From positions 34,081,976 through 34,145,975 of the forward strand of contig JAOWCC010000019.1 in the NCBI GenBank assembly GCA_030867875.1: DNA of 64,000 nucleotides, written 5' to 3'. Position 1 is the stretch's first letter. Each line of letters begins with the position of its first letter. A program made the position numbers and the translations under genes. This DNA comes from Actinernus sp. WN-2022. Its lineage: Eukaryota > Cnidaria > Anthozoa > Actiniaria > Actinernidae. Shown in pieces: positions 34,595 to 47,030 of this stretch. The notes under the pieces were generated by a model that worked only from the letters and a program-made list of their open reading frames with translations, was not told the origin of the DNA and did not search any database.

Positions 34595-37500
34595 CTCTGG
34601 TTGGTCATGAAGAAGATGTGTGTCGCTGTATATGAAACCATGACCTGCAACCAATACATCGGATTTCATTTAAACTGCACAGAAATTGATGATGCAAACC
34701 CATGGCCAGTTAACCTCAATGAACATATTTACTACAAGTGAAGAAATGACTAATAATATTAAGGGGGAAAATCCTATTAAGTGAATCCAAAAAGTAATGT
34801 ACCTGCATGTAGGAAAACAAATTACCAGAAATCAAAAAGTACCTAAATTGATATAATTATGCCTACTTGTTTAGAACTATCAGGAATCAAAATCAAAATC
34901 AAAATTGAGTATAAAAATGTATGCATCATTGTTATTATTAACCACTACATGGCATATGAGATGCCTGCATGTACTCTTTTTGATGTTCTATCCAATCATA
35001 TTTTTTGCTATTTGAATGTTAGACAATCCAAATGAGGTTTATTGATGGTTAGCTGAGTGCATGGTAATTGACAGAATATTGCCACTTCAAACTCCTAATT
35101 ATAAGGCAGCTAAAATTAACCTTTCTAAAAATACCACAATAGTACATTTATGGATAATCAATGTTTTTAATTGTTTATGTTGACTTGGTGCATGTAAATG
35201 AAATGTACCATATTTTGTAAATAAATATGAAAGCTCAGTACCTTCACAGATTATTTTTGAACATCCATGATCAATATAACCTAACCTGCAGTTTGAATGT
35301 CCCCTTTCAGTGTCTCCAACATGTCCATTTCTGACTGTTCTAACTCAAACACACTGTTGTCCTGATTTTTGGGACATTCATACCTTGGCCCAGCCAATTC
35401 TGTGATTCCACATGCTGAAATGATAATATAATTATGTAGTTCACGATAATAATGTGAAATAATACTGCTTCTTAAGAAGCCATAGACACTGTTATCGAGT
35501 CCTATGACGCGCGTAAGATGTTCACTTTCAATTTCGTCACGACGACTTGGAGTTTGAGGGAGGTAGAGCGGTGAGTAATATTGCAATTTTACCATGAATT
35601 TCCTAAGGTTTACAAACTTGATTAGCTACAGCTTTCGCAGAGTGTGTGTTACCGGTCAAATGAAAGGTTTTCAAACGTACTTTCAAGGTCTAGGTCGATG
35701 TACTTCCCACCAATTGAATACCAAAGTGATAAGTCTCAGCACCCGGGTTTTGTGAAAAAGTTTGTTTTTCAACTCCTTGTTCGTATGAAGGAAACTCTTG
35801 ACGAAGCCGTTGTTTCACCTCTAAAATGGAATTGAAGGCTAGATTTACAACACAAATTACAGACAGGCAATCCAAATTGCTTGACGTTATACAGAATTAT
35901 ACATGATTTTTATATTAGCCCGACTGATTTTGGAGAAAACATTCATTTTCGCGCGATCGAGGAGGGAAAAATGTACTCCTGGTGAATTCTATTTCGCCGA
36001 TGAACGTCCAATCTTGATTGGCGTCCTTCCCAGAAAGGGTCGCTGTAGAAAAGGAGAACAACTGTATGGCAGAACACCAGACCGACCTCAGAAGTTCACA
36101 CTTCACTCTGCAATTGGCTCTCGTGTATACTGCAAAGTATGGCTTTCTGAGAACAACGCCAATGACAGTGAGGTCAAACATTTTGTGCTCGATAACATCG
36201 AATCGCCAGTAAATGCAACAGATCTTGGAGGTCCTCCACTGCCAGTGACTATTCCACCCCATACCTATTTTATTTGGGATCGTCTTGGTAGAGCTGGGAG
36301 ATGTATGAACCCATCCAAGCAACATTACAACCCGGAAATCCACGAGCGCTTTCGCTAGGCTGAAGTGCAGGTAGTCATGCTACCTCCAAAGGGCCACGAG
36401 GCTAACCCGACAGAGCTATTCCAAGCTATAATCCAGGCGAATGTGAAGTTCTGGAGAGCTCCCAATCAGTCATTTGACGAATGTGGGCCAAGGAACTTTA
36501 AAGAAGCACAGCAAGCCGTATCTGATGCTCTTGGAAGGCTGAGGTTTAACACTAATGCCTTCCATGGTTGGTACGAGGCACGAGCCACCGGCCGCCATCT
36601 TCTGTGTCGCTGGGCCAAGGATCGCATGACGAAAATAGTCCTCAGATGGCGTGAAAATGAGGAATCACAAGTTTTCCTTTGGCCACAGAAACTATGAGTA
36701 GCTTAACTTTTACTTACTGAGGTTTATTTCCCAGATTCAAACCATGCATAGCTAAAAAAGTGACATGATTTCCCTGTTTCGTAGAAATCACGTGATTTTA
36801 GGTTTTACGTCATTCGAGTTTACATATTTAGAAAGGCTGTAAAACAAAAACCGTAACATTGTTTTCGACAATAATAAAATTCCATGTATGGAATTTAATA
36901 AGGTTTTTAATAAAAAAAAAATGCCGAAAAATAAGTTTGTAGTTTTTGTGTAAAATCGTAAAATGTCATGCATCAATTGTTCTGTCCAGACTACTATAGA
37001 GTGCATAGTTGCATGCTCTCAGCACAATAATATTATGCTTGCTCAGTACATGTATATTATGAACAAGTATTCGCATGAACTGCTCATGTTATATGTGATT
37101 TATTGGCACTGACTCATATTTTGAAAGTTCTCAAATTGCATTTGTTCAAGCAATTACCAAAACGTGCAAAATATCACTCAGTGCCCATACATGGTACATG
37201 TACATGTATGCACATGCAATCATAGGAAAGGAAATAATATATTGCATTCCTGGGATGCATTTTTAGAAATATTTTTTCAATAAAAATGCATGACTTCTGT
37301 ATTATTGCTGTCCCTGTTTATACAGATTAATTATTACATTAACTAGTAATACATTAAATGCCTCATGACCAAATAACATATAGTAATAATAAGGTCTCTA
37401 TATTGTAATTTAATTAGACCCTCAACAATTTCTCTTGTTTTTAATTAATTACTTTCAGAGCGATAACTTACAGGGAGGTCCCACAAATAGTTTGATCTCC

Positions 37501-40500
37501 TCCACTGCACAGGAGAGGGTGTGTTTTTGAACTTACTCCTTGACCACGGGCCAGGATACTCAATGTCAACGACTTTCCCACATTTCGTTCATGTGAATAG
37601 ATCAAGCCAATGCTGCTCTCACCTTTTTGTAATGGAATCGCCACCAAAGATTAAGAAAGAAAAACATATATATGTATATATACGCACACACTCTTGTTTT
37701 CAATAACATTGCACTGCAAGAGAGAACAAGTAACTAATTTCCATAACAAAGGCTACAATTATAATTGCACTGGTGCAAAAAAATTACACCAGTGCAAAAT
37801 ATTCCACTGGGAATTAAAATATTATTGTACTGCAACATACACATATTACATGTAACATGTACTGTGCCATTTCATTTTGCCAGTACCCTCTAAATTTTTG
37901 CTAGACAAAAAATCCTACTAGCAGCCATTACCCAACTTAATTAGCTAAATGATCAATCTCTCATAAACAGCACACATTATTTGTTGACCATTAAACTCAT
38001 AATAAAAAAGGGAACTCATTCTCGCTTGTCATTGTGGCCCCAAAATTTCGTAGTAAGACAAATGAATAGCCAACTTAAAAGGAATACAATTTTCACCAAA
38101 GCTTGAAGACAGGAGCAAGAAAAAAGAATTTTTATATTGAAAATAATAAAATATTGAGATCCATTTCACTTAATATAATACTGCTCCCAATTAAATATGA
38201 TAGTACATGTATCAATCATGTACATGACTTACAAAATGAAGTTAATCAAAATTGTGCATTATATACAGACAAATCATGTATTTTTGGGTGGCATTTTCCT
38301 GCATTTATCAGTTTGATGATATAGAGGTTATTCACCAAGATTGAGGATATATTGGCCAAGTTCATTTTTGTGTGTTTATGGACCGAGATGAAGTTGAGGG
38401 GAATATAACTTAAAATGCAAGGATATATATTAAATCATTGTTAAAATCAAGGGGAATATATATTAAAGCATTGTTACGTTAAAATACAAAGGACAAAGAA
38501 ACCGAGGTGTGATGTGAAAATATGAGATATATTCCCCTAAAGCTAAAAGAACAAAGAAAACCAAGCCATGTGAAAAAAGTGTATATATGGTCAACAATTC
38601 TTATCATTAATATTGATTCTGTATCAAGTGAATTAGTTGAATAGTACATTACTTGATTTGATCATTACCCTAAGACCTGCTTTATACATGTAACTTATAA
38701 GCAAATGATTGTTATGTTGCTTAAAGTTCTGTTTTTGTTTCATGCATGTAATTCCAGTTGAGGTTAGAATTATCTTTAAACCACTTTTAAGGCACCGTAT
38801 GGTCTACTATATATATTATTGATCTAATTAAGACTAAGAGTAAGTCTAGATATTGTCTTAATTCTAATACTGAATTGTTACTAAGCCACTAAGTCATTTA
38901 TCTCTACCAACATGTTTTTGTATATTTTACCTCACCAGCTTGAATATTCATATATATTATAAATATAATGCATATGTTATAAATATAAACCAATATATAG
39001 CTCATGGATGCAACACTCAAATCAAGAAATATTTAATTATTCACTTGATTTAGATGACTTCATCTAGAATGGATATTAATGATAACAATGTTTGATCATA
39101 TATACACTTTAATATAACTGTCTTATTTTAATACCTTCTGTACACTTCGTTGAGTGTGTCACATTGTAACAAACATGGGTCCCCAAGCTGTATGCCCCCT
39201 CTTCGGTGACAAAGAATTCATACTCATCTGGGGCTAAAACCTTGTTATCCTTGATATGAAGCTAAACGTTTAAATAATTAATGTTAATTTGGTAACATTT
39301 GAGCAAATTTAATGCAAATTTTAAAGCGTTTAGAATTCTTACACTGGTGAGAAAGGCAGAACTCAGCTTGAGCTACCTAAAATTGGCATCAGTACGATTT
39401 ACACAGACATCATAGGCAAACCACTGCTATAATGAAGTGAAAACTATAAAAAACGTGTTTTTATATTGTTTGTGAGTGAATACAAGAATACATTTTACAT
39501 ACTTTAGTCGTTACCCTCCCACTTTTTAAGACTGCTCAATTCACATTCAAATATTAGCTATCTAACGAAACCTGTTTAGCATTTACAGTAGTGCAGGCAA
39601 ACCATGTGTGTTACTTACATTTCTTGAGATGCACCAATACTTGGTCCCCTGGTGCCCAAGATGCGAAGCCCTGAAATATCTTCGCTTTTCCTCTAGTTGT
39701 TGATAATCACCCTTCAGAACTCTGTAGAACTCTCTAAGGTGACTGCCAACAACCGCTCCACCACCATATTTCCTCCGCAACAGCTCCAAAATGCGAGCTT
39801 TCGAGTCAAACGCACTAGCGGGATGTACAACAATTCTGAAAAGGACAGATTAATTAAGAAACATTTCAGCTTACAAAAGTTCAATGCTAGAATGCCGGTT
39901 TTCATTGCGTGCAGCTGCGTGTCATGACAGGCCACGCGACAATTTCGCGCCACCAAGAGCTCACTTCTTTAATAAGTATCAGGACAAAAAACAAAAATAT
40001 ACACATGATTCTGACCTTGATTCTAGCTTTTGACCATTGTGACCCAGTACATGGCGGCCACAGGAAGCCACCCAATAGCCTTGGTTGTCGTCTCTCTGCC
40101 TGGCGGCTGTTCTGCTCCAGCTCGCCCAAGAGCTTTTGAGTAAAGTCCCCGAATTCGGAGACTTCACCCCCGTTTTCCATGAACGTTTTTCCTTCCCTTA
40201 GAATAAAGTGGGTTCTACCCTCACCTTGTAACAAAAAAAAATTACCTGGTGGATAACGCCATCCACTCGGCGCTTGATAAATCCCTATCCAGTGACTAGC
40301 CTATCTACTGGATAGAGATTTATCCGGAAACTGAGGCTATCCAATGTAGCCTTTGAAAAACCGAGCTGGAAAAACCAGCCGACATGATTGTAAAGTATAG
40401 AGCAATTAAAGAATGTAGGGCCATTCCATATATTTTTCTCATTGGCTCGGTAGTCGATGATCTTAATCCATCCACCGGTGGCTCGGTAGTATAATGTTCT

Positions 40501-40573
40501 TTGAAGGTTTGAGTTACATTCTCACAGTATTAACATGAGTACTCACCTCTCCTTCGTAGTCATGTCCCTCCAT
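34595..40573 (-). CDS. Unknown split gene of unit R, copy 2 (longest copy)
   Basis: Proposed minus-strand exons: 40547-40573 (start), 40016-40224, 39619-39835, 39343-39426, 39135-39261, 35286-35414 and 34595-34644, all with GT-AG borders. The last two join in phase (ends GDIQTAGHGFIYSDTH). The 34595 exon lies left of the limit shared with copy 3, so copy 2 keeps more of the gene. Defects: exon 2 has an extra G near 40104 and an altered acceptor, exon 4 has an in-frame TAG, and exon 5 lacks 10 bp present in copies 1 and 3. The large intron between exons 5 and 6 contains the transposase remnant. I do not recognise the protein; no known domain seen. Confidence 0.45.
35539..35543. other. Empty Gypsy target site (ACGAC)
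   Basis: Copy 2 reads TTCGTCACGACGACTTGG without interruption. In copy 3 the same flanks are split by the Gypsy element with ACGAC on both sides (54890-54894 and 59188-59192). Confidence 0.9.
35632..36697 (+). pseudogene. IS630/Tc1-mariner-like transposase remnant, copy 2
   Basis: Best preserved middle part of the three copies. The frame 35903-36358 reads FADERPILIG, then LPRKGRCRKGEQLYGRT, VWLSENNANDSEVKHF and FIWDRLGRAGR. A single TAG (near 36356) separates it from 36365-36697, which carries MLPPKGHEANPTELF and ends FLWPQKL. Likely catalytic acids are Asp of FADER, Asp of IWDRL and Glu of NPTEL, with 44 residues between the last two. An upstream piece (35632-35835), after a possible acceptor, ends at a stop. 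Inactive by the stops; family call moderate. Confidence 0.6.
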
Positions 40574-40787
40574 AGCACAAGCGACTTGCAACCGTCCGGT
40601 ACTACATCAACTGCTGCATAAAAACTCAGCTCTGCTCGTTATGCGCCGCATAACTGAATAATCAATATGTTATTAAAGTACAGCATTTTCTCATAGTTTG
40701 AGGCATTGTCCAAACAAATTGACAAAGTTTTAGATACAAAAGGAGTATAGTCACAAAGAATCTGGGTGTTTCATGTGTGACTTCCGC

Positions 40788-42022
40788 ACCGGCGACGTGA
40801 TGACAAGTTGTTGAACAGAATGAGTTATTAAGGGACGGACCATTAGAAAAGTTATGGGGGGGGGGGGGGGGGGGGGGATTCCAAAAAAAAAATCCATGCA
40901 CAGCCAGCAACACAGAAAAAATATTCCTACATGGAACTTCCCAACTTCATCCCAGAAATCTAAAGCAATTAATTTATAGTGAAAACAAGTTTGAGCAAAA
41001 CATTCTGTATCGGAAGTATAAACCTGCTCATTCATTCAGTGTAAATATTAACATTGAAATTGAAATTGAAAGGAAAAAATGCTGCATCTCTTGTCCTTGA
41101 CATCTTTTATATGACAGGAAAGAAGGATGGGATGAAATTGCATAGTCAACATATAAATGCAGTTTCCATATCATTAAACATACTCTTCCCAAGACATAAG
41201 ACACAGTGAAACAGCTGTTGATAATTGTTAAACCATTTTTTTATTTTCAAGTTGAATTTCAGCCATCTGATAATAAATGAGATTTCTCTATTCATGAATA
41301 TAGCGACTTGTTTCCTATAGGCTCTTTTGCCTATTTGATAAATGATCTCTTTTGCTATATTAATATTTATAACAAACCAGAACAAAGTATATTTTCTTCT
41401 ATTTTATTTTAATAGTAAAAATAATGTATACAAACGTAGAATGAGGACCGAAAACCTATGAAATAAACCAAAATAAGTATTGAGTAATTGCTTTTATTTT
41501 GTAACAAATAGTATAAACCACTCAACTGAAAGATAACAAATGCACATTGGGATGTTAAAATGTCTAAAAAACCAGAACTTTATTGTTTTCTATCATCCCA
41601 GGTAGAAAATAAAAGGATGGTGCATGTAAAGTGCTCTACCAGACTCTATTTTGTCAATAACTATACACTTTTATGCTCTAAATAGTGAGTAACTGTTTCA
41701 GAGGTTTTCGGTTCTTACTCTATGTAGTGACTTGTTTCCTGTACGCTCTTTTTGCCTCAATATTTGATAAATGAACTCTTTCAATATATTACTAATAGTA
41801 TATAAAACCAAAACAAAGTATTTTTTCTAATATAAATAAAAAATAATATAAACAATGTATACACATATCTTATGATAATTATGCAAATTATCATTATGAT
41901 CATATATTTAATATTTTATAAAATAAAAGTTCTTGTTGGATTTTATAAATCATTATAAATTATCCTGTATCATATTTCATTGGCTGGGATCATTTGGTGC
42001 CTTCATCGCTAGCTATACAACA
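40788..42022. other. Intergenic stretch with a duplicated block
   Basis: No gene seen. About 145 bp starting TAGCGACTTGTTTCCT (41296-41440) recur imperfectly at 41716-41862. Next to each copy is GGACCGAAAACCT or its complement. Confidence 0.5.
40856..40877. repeat. Poly-G run of 22
   Basis: Uninterrupted G tract. Length may be unreliable in an assembly. Confidence 0.9.
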
Positions 42023-42342
42023 TTAAGCCCTGGCCAAACAGACTTACAAGTCAACGCTAGTCTCAAACTTGCGTTGAACTTGCATTTCGTTTGGCCACTA
42101 CTTGAATGGCCATGGAAGTTGATACAAGTTTTTCATTGTTTGGCCACCCAATGCAAGTTGATCGCAAGTTTAAGCTGGTGCTACAGAAATGCATTAACCA
42201 ATGCAATGCATAATATTTTAGTGACTTGCATCAACTTGCGAGTTGACTTGTGAGTCTGTTTGGCCATTGGTCACAAGTCTGTACACAAGTTTATATTTCT
42301 AAACTTGCGTGGACTTGTGAGTCCGTTTGGCCAAGGCTTTAA
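42023..42342. mobile_element. MITE, about 320 bp
   Basis: Left end TTAAGCCCTGGCCAAACAG; right end complement TTAAAGCCTTGGCCAAACGG. The words CAAGTTGA, ACTTGCG and GGCCA recur inside in both directions. A TTAA-like target is possible but the right border is one base off. No coding frame. Confidence 0.7.
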
Positions 42343-42653
42343 AACTTGTTGGTTCTCATTTTACAAATCATCATAACCTTAAGAGCAAGTTGGCATCAAA
42401 TGATGTACTAATTGTATCATTAAGAAGTGATACTTGACAGAATTTTACCAAAATCTCCGACTTGTAATTATTGTGGGCTTTTTAAGTAGTGAATTTAAGG
42501 TATGTGGTCCAAACATAGTGTGTGCAATGATATTAGGACTGAGCCATGGTGTACTGAATGTATAAAGTTTATTTAAAATTACAATAGATTATCCAGTTCA
42601 TTATCAAATCCTGAACATGAAGAACTGGATGTCCTCAGAAATCTATTACAATG

Positions 42654-44705
42654 TTAAAGTGCCACTATGATCAAATTTTGGCATATGAATGTTTTCTCAT
42701 ATTCATAAAGTAGAGTTGCTATATTATTACCAGTTCAAACCGTTTTTCAATGCGACGACGGGAAGTCTTATTTTTTTGGACTCCGAATCTTGAATTTTAC
42801 GTCCGCCATTACTCGAACGTGTTCCTGTTGGCGAGGAACGCCTAGTCATTTTTGAGCGTACGTGACGTCAAAGTCTCAACACAACAACACGTGGGGCTAC
42901 TTTTCTCATACAAACCTTCACGCGAACTAACATATGTAGCAAGAAAGTGTACCATTTTTCCGCAAAGAAAAAGTTTTGAATAGAAATATGCCTTCCAGTT
43001 TGTGCATTGTACAGGACTGTAGCAATTTAACGAACCACAAAGCTGACATTTCGCTACATTCAAGCCTTCTAGTTGAGTACCGTACGATCGAGCAGCCGTG
43101 TGATAATCAGTGAATAAGGTTTGTAATTTTCTTCAAGCCTCAAGGATGGTTTGTGTATGTTTTGGTCGTTTTGAGGACAGAAGCTTCTCCAGAATTGTTT
43201 GTGTCACATGGAATAGCCGGTAAGATCGTACCAGAGTCCACTATATATAACAGTTCGGAAGAAGGCCAAAATAGCCGAACCAACTGACAGGATGTCATAA
43301 ATTAACCGAAAAATAAGCTGAGGATATAGTTTGTCATATTGCTGTTTCCTATAAACAGATAAACCTAGCGATGTTTAGTATGCCTTTCACTTTACTGCTA
43401 ATTTTATTTTCAAGACAATAAACCACAGAAGAAATGACCAATACTATTTCATGCGGGGCGCGCGAATTATCGCTACTGTAAAGCTCACTCAGCAGATCAG
43501 TCAGTTTCAATACCTTTTTTCAGTCTCTAGTAAATTCTTATCACTCACGATTTCATGTTAGACAACAGAGCGATTTAATTTTATAGCAATTACAATGTAT
43601 TTTAGAATGTAGATTCGCCGGAAAATCTATTGCCGGGACACAAGTCTCATTCGTGTTCCACTATAAAAACAACTTAGAATTGTGATTTCTCTGCTGAATT
43701 CTTCCTGTAGCCCAGATAACAGCACAACCTTAAAGCCGAACCAGGGAAAATACCCTAGGAATGACTAACATCAAACCGTGAGTGATAAAAATTTACTAGA
43801 GACTGAAAAAAGGTATTGAAACTGACTGATCTGCAGCTTTACAGTGGCGATATTACTTCGCGCCCCCGTCGCTGTTTGAGACACAAACAAAGTACTGTGC
43901 ATGAAATAATATTGGTCATTTCTTCTGTGGTTTAGTGTCTTGAAAATAAAATTAGCAGTAAAGTGAAAGGCATACTAAACATCGCTAGGTTTATCTGTTT
44001 ATAGGAAACAGCAATATGACAAACTATATCCTCAGCTTATTTTTCGGTTAATTTATGACATTCTGTCAGTTGGTTCGGCTGTTTTGGCCTTCTTCCGAAC
44101 TGTTATAGTGAACTCTGGTACGATCTTACCGGCTATTCCATGTGACACAAACAATTGTGGAGAAGCTAATCTGTCCTCAAAACGACCAAAACATACACAA
44201 ACCATCCTTGTCCTTGAGGCTTGAAGAAAATTACAAACCTTATATTCACTGATTATCACACGGCTGCTCGTACGGTACTCAGCTAGAACTGAAGGCTTGA
44301 ATGTAGCGAAATGCCAGCTTTGTGGTTTGTTAAATTGCCACAGTCCTGTACAATGCATAAACTGGAAGGCATATTTCTATTCAAAACGTTTTCTTTGCGG
44401 AAAAATGGTACACTTTCTTGCTACATATGTTAGTTTGTATGAGAAAAGTAGCCCCCACGTGTTGTTGTGTTGAGACTTTGACGTCACGTACGCTCAAAAA
44501 TGACTAGGCGTTCCTCGCCCACAGGAACCGGTTTCGCGTAATGGCGGACGAGATTTCGACGGTAAACTCTCTTTAAATGTGTGGTCTAAGTTCCCCCTTT
44601 GCAAACTTTTTTCACTGATTTGGATATTTCTGCCACTGTTTGTCCTTATGGAATACAAAAAAGCGGTAAAAGAAATAGTCAAATTTCGTCGTAGTACCAC
44701 TTTAA
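42654..44705. mobile_element. Large foldback element, arms about 900 bp
   Basis: 42654-43551 and 43779-44705 are inverted copies of each other with scattered differences, around a 227-bp centre. The outer ends match as TTAAAGTG(C/G)(C/T)ACTA words. Each arm carries a short start-codon frame, MPSSLCIVQDCSNLTNHK in the left arm, with Cys and His spacing like the first part of a THAP zinc finger. No full protein is coded. The arms could pair into a long hairpin. Confidence 0.8.
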
Positions 44706-45069
44706 ATAAAACTACTGGCACACCACTGCACTGTGTCCCAGATTTAATTTTGCTTGTTGTATTTGTACCACAGGCTTCAAATTCACTACTTTAAAGGCCT
44801 GAAAAAATTACTGGAAGGAAATTTTGGATTTTGTTTCAAATATATCACTTCTTCAACAACTACTATTTTCTCAATCATTTTATTGATAACAACAGGAACA
44901 AAACACAATAATACTTGCTGCTATATAAATACAAAATATTTGCTGCTATATACTTACACCTTGTGTCCATGAATAACTTTACTATATAACAGGTAGAGTT
45001 CTAAAGAAAAACTTAAGTCCATACTCATGCTCTACATCCCTGTACAAATTTACTCATCTTCCTCATCCT
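44706..45069. other. AT-rich intergenic stretch
   Basis: No feature seen except two near copies of TTTGCTGCTATATA (44910-44955). Confidence 0.4.
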
Positions 45070-46908
45070 CTACAAGTCTTCTATATCTGACCTATCTTCA
45101 TCATTTGCTTCTTCCTCATTCTCCACATCTGTCCACTCATCATCATCATCATCCCTGTTTGCTACTTCACTTTCATTTTCCAACTTGTTATCTTATCAGA
45201 TGCTGAATTTTCTTCTTCATCCACATTTCTTATACTTGTTTCATTTCGTGTTTCAGATTTCTCCTTTGCAGCCTTCAGTCGCTTTCTCAACTCCTTCTGT
45301 TTATTTTTGTATCTCTTTCGCCTACAGTGCGCTTCAGATATGCTGCTTCCCAGCTTTTTTCGGCACTGATCAACCATGATTTCATAGGAGTCAGGAATTC
45401 CTTGATGTCTTGCAGCGTTGTCTGTAGTTTGGGGAGCAAATCTACATAGAAACTATTCTGCTCTTTCATGTCTGAAATATGAGATAGTGGAAAGGTGTGT
45501 CAAGCACTACATAAAATTCATGATACAATATTGTTGAAATAATGAAATAACATTCCATTAAATACCTTCTTTAAACTACAATGTACACATAGGAGGGGTA
45601 ACATTAATTTTGCTAAAAGTTTTAGATAATAACAGCAGCCATAATTTCTGGACTGGCATGTCAAAATTATTTCGAAACCCAATTAAGGCATCATGTTTGG
45701 AACAATGTATCTCAATGTCAACCCCACTTCTTTCAAAAAAGAATTTGAATTTTGTCAAAGTGGCATTTTGTCTTGACCATGTGATAAAAAATGTACACTG
45801 ATCCCTTTGCATTGCTGCAATGCCACAGTTTGTTTGCTTTAGAAAATGATGCACTGAAAACTTTATTATTTGAGGGGTACGTCTGAAGGATTTTTCAGCA
45901 AAGAGCATTAATAGGAATGTCCTTTATCTGAATGGTTTCCTGAATTTTTAAGCCTGCATGTATATATTGATGAATTGGAATTGCATCATGTTTTTATTTT
46001 CCTTCCTTTTGGGACTTGAGTCTACAAACTCTTTTAACAAATACACCTTTAAACTTACCTTCTCTGATTATTTTTCCCTTCTTTGTATTCTTTAGCGTCT
46101 TCTCAATCTCTTGTTCACAGATTTGGATGTTTTTCATGGCCAGTGAAACTGCATCCTGGCATGCTTCCACAAACTTGCAGAGATGATCGTAGTTCTTTTT
46201 TCCAGGGAGTTTCTCATTTTCTTTGTAGCACACGATTTCAGGATAACGGGCTTTCAATACCTCGATCTGTCCATATGGACTTTTCTTCTTTATGTGCGGC
46301 GTCCAGTCGTCTAGCGTTGGGCTTTTGACAGTTCCAAATATCAGCTCTATTCGCATCGACCGTTCAAAGCGGCACCAATCTTCGCAATCGCGCAAGGATT
46401 TCGAGAACTTGAACCGCTCCGCAGCCATTTTCAAGATGAATGAATTGGAGATTGTTTGTCGCGGAGAAACTGGTGACTGATAACACAGATTGTGGAATTT
46501 CCTTTTAAGTGATTCGGTATTGACAACAATATTGCCCATTCCATCTCTAGTTTGGAGGAAGTTTTTCATCGCTTGCGGTAGTGATAGCACCACAGAGGAG
46601 CTGGACGTTTTGTAGGTCGCCTTCGATTTTGCTTGGCTATCCTCTGAATCACGTTGAGACTTCTCTTTTTGTTTTGATTCAAGCTTAAGCTTATAGTCCG
46701 AGTAAATCCGAGAAAGGCGGCGATACTCAAATTTACCGAGTCCTAGTGAAGCAGCATCCTCTTCCTTGATATCTTCAAGGTGTGAGACTTCTTCTATTCC
46801 GTTGCTCACAAATGTCGCGTGGTGTTTCTCTAACGAGGCATTCTTTAACCACGAAAGCAAGGTTTCTCCAACATCACCTTCGTCCTCGGACACAGAAGCC
46901 TCCGCCAT
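45070..46908 (-). CDS. SAM-domain protein with acidic tail
   Basis: Exon 1 (46059-46908) starts at MAEASVSEDEGD; this ATG was chosen because upstream codons in the same frame read like leader sequence. A SAM domain follows at residues about 10-70 (LLSWLKNASLEKHH, VSHLEDIKEEDAASLGLGKF, YRRLSRIYSDYK). SAM domains mediate protein or RNA binding. Next come a basic Gln/Lys-rich linker and a region with Trp and Lys (LDDWTPHIKKKSPYGQIEV) of unknown role. Exon 2 (45070-45471) joins in phase, then needs frame changes: one near 45420 and one at a GATAA duplication (45187-45197). It ends in a coiled basic segment and an acidic tail (NRDDDDDEWTDVENEEE). It lies head to head with the DDE-peptidase gene, 122 bp apart. 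Probably a damaged copy. Confidence 0.55.
45475..46058. other. Intron of the SAM-domain gene
   Basis: Bordered by GTAAGT (46058 leftward) and TTTCAG. No other feature. Confidence 0.55.
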
Positions 46909-47030
46909 CTTTGTTCGCACATTGCTTTGGCCGAGGGAGCCTGGAAAGACACCTTCCACCAGGATGCAATGCGAAAATATCCCACCGGGTGGGGAGGGGT
47001 GCGGTACTTTTTCCATTGTATATTTTCAAA
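46909..47030. promoter_or_regulatory. Short bidirectional promoter gap
   Basis: Only 122 bp separate the two divergent start codons (46908 minus, 47031 plus). It is GC-richer than its surroundings (CCACCGGGTGGGGAGGGG), with no clear TATA box upstream of either start. Both genes are thus likely to be expressed together. This is inference. Confidence 0.45.

Larger units (their letters stand above)
35054..40787. repeat. Unit R, copy 2
   Basis: The left limit is where identity with copy 3 begins (TGAGTGCATGGTAATTGACA, 35054 and 54410). The right limit is where identity with copy 1 ends. It lacks the Gypsy element, the piggyBac-like insert, and segments of about 430 and 450 bp that copies 1 and 3 share. 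It is the most divergent of the three. Confidence 0.8.

Noticed and set aside
34595..34644. Extension of unit R left of 35054
   Set aside because: The exon there joins the copy 2 gene in phase, but copy 3 has unrelated sequence at that place, so it is not part of the shared repeat.
35054..40787. Unit R as a DNA transposon moved by its own IS630-like transposase
   Set aside because: The two limits show no inverted match and no common target duplication, and the transposase lies in an intron of another gene. Kept as a duplicated block.
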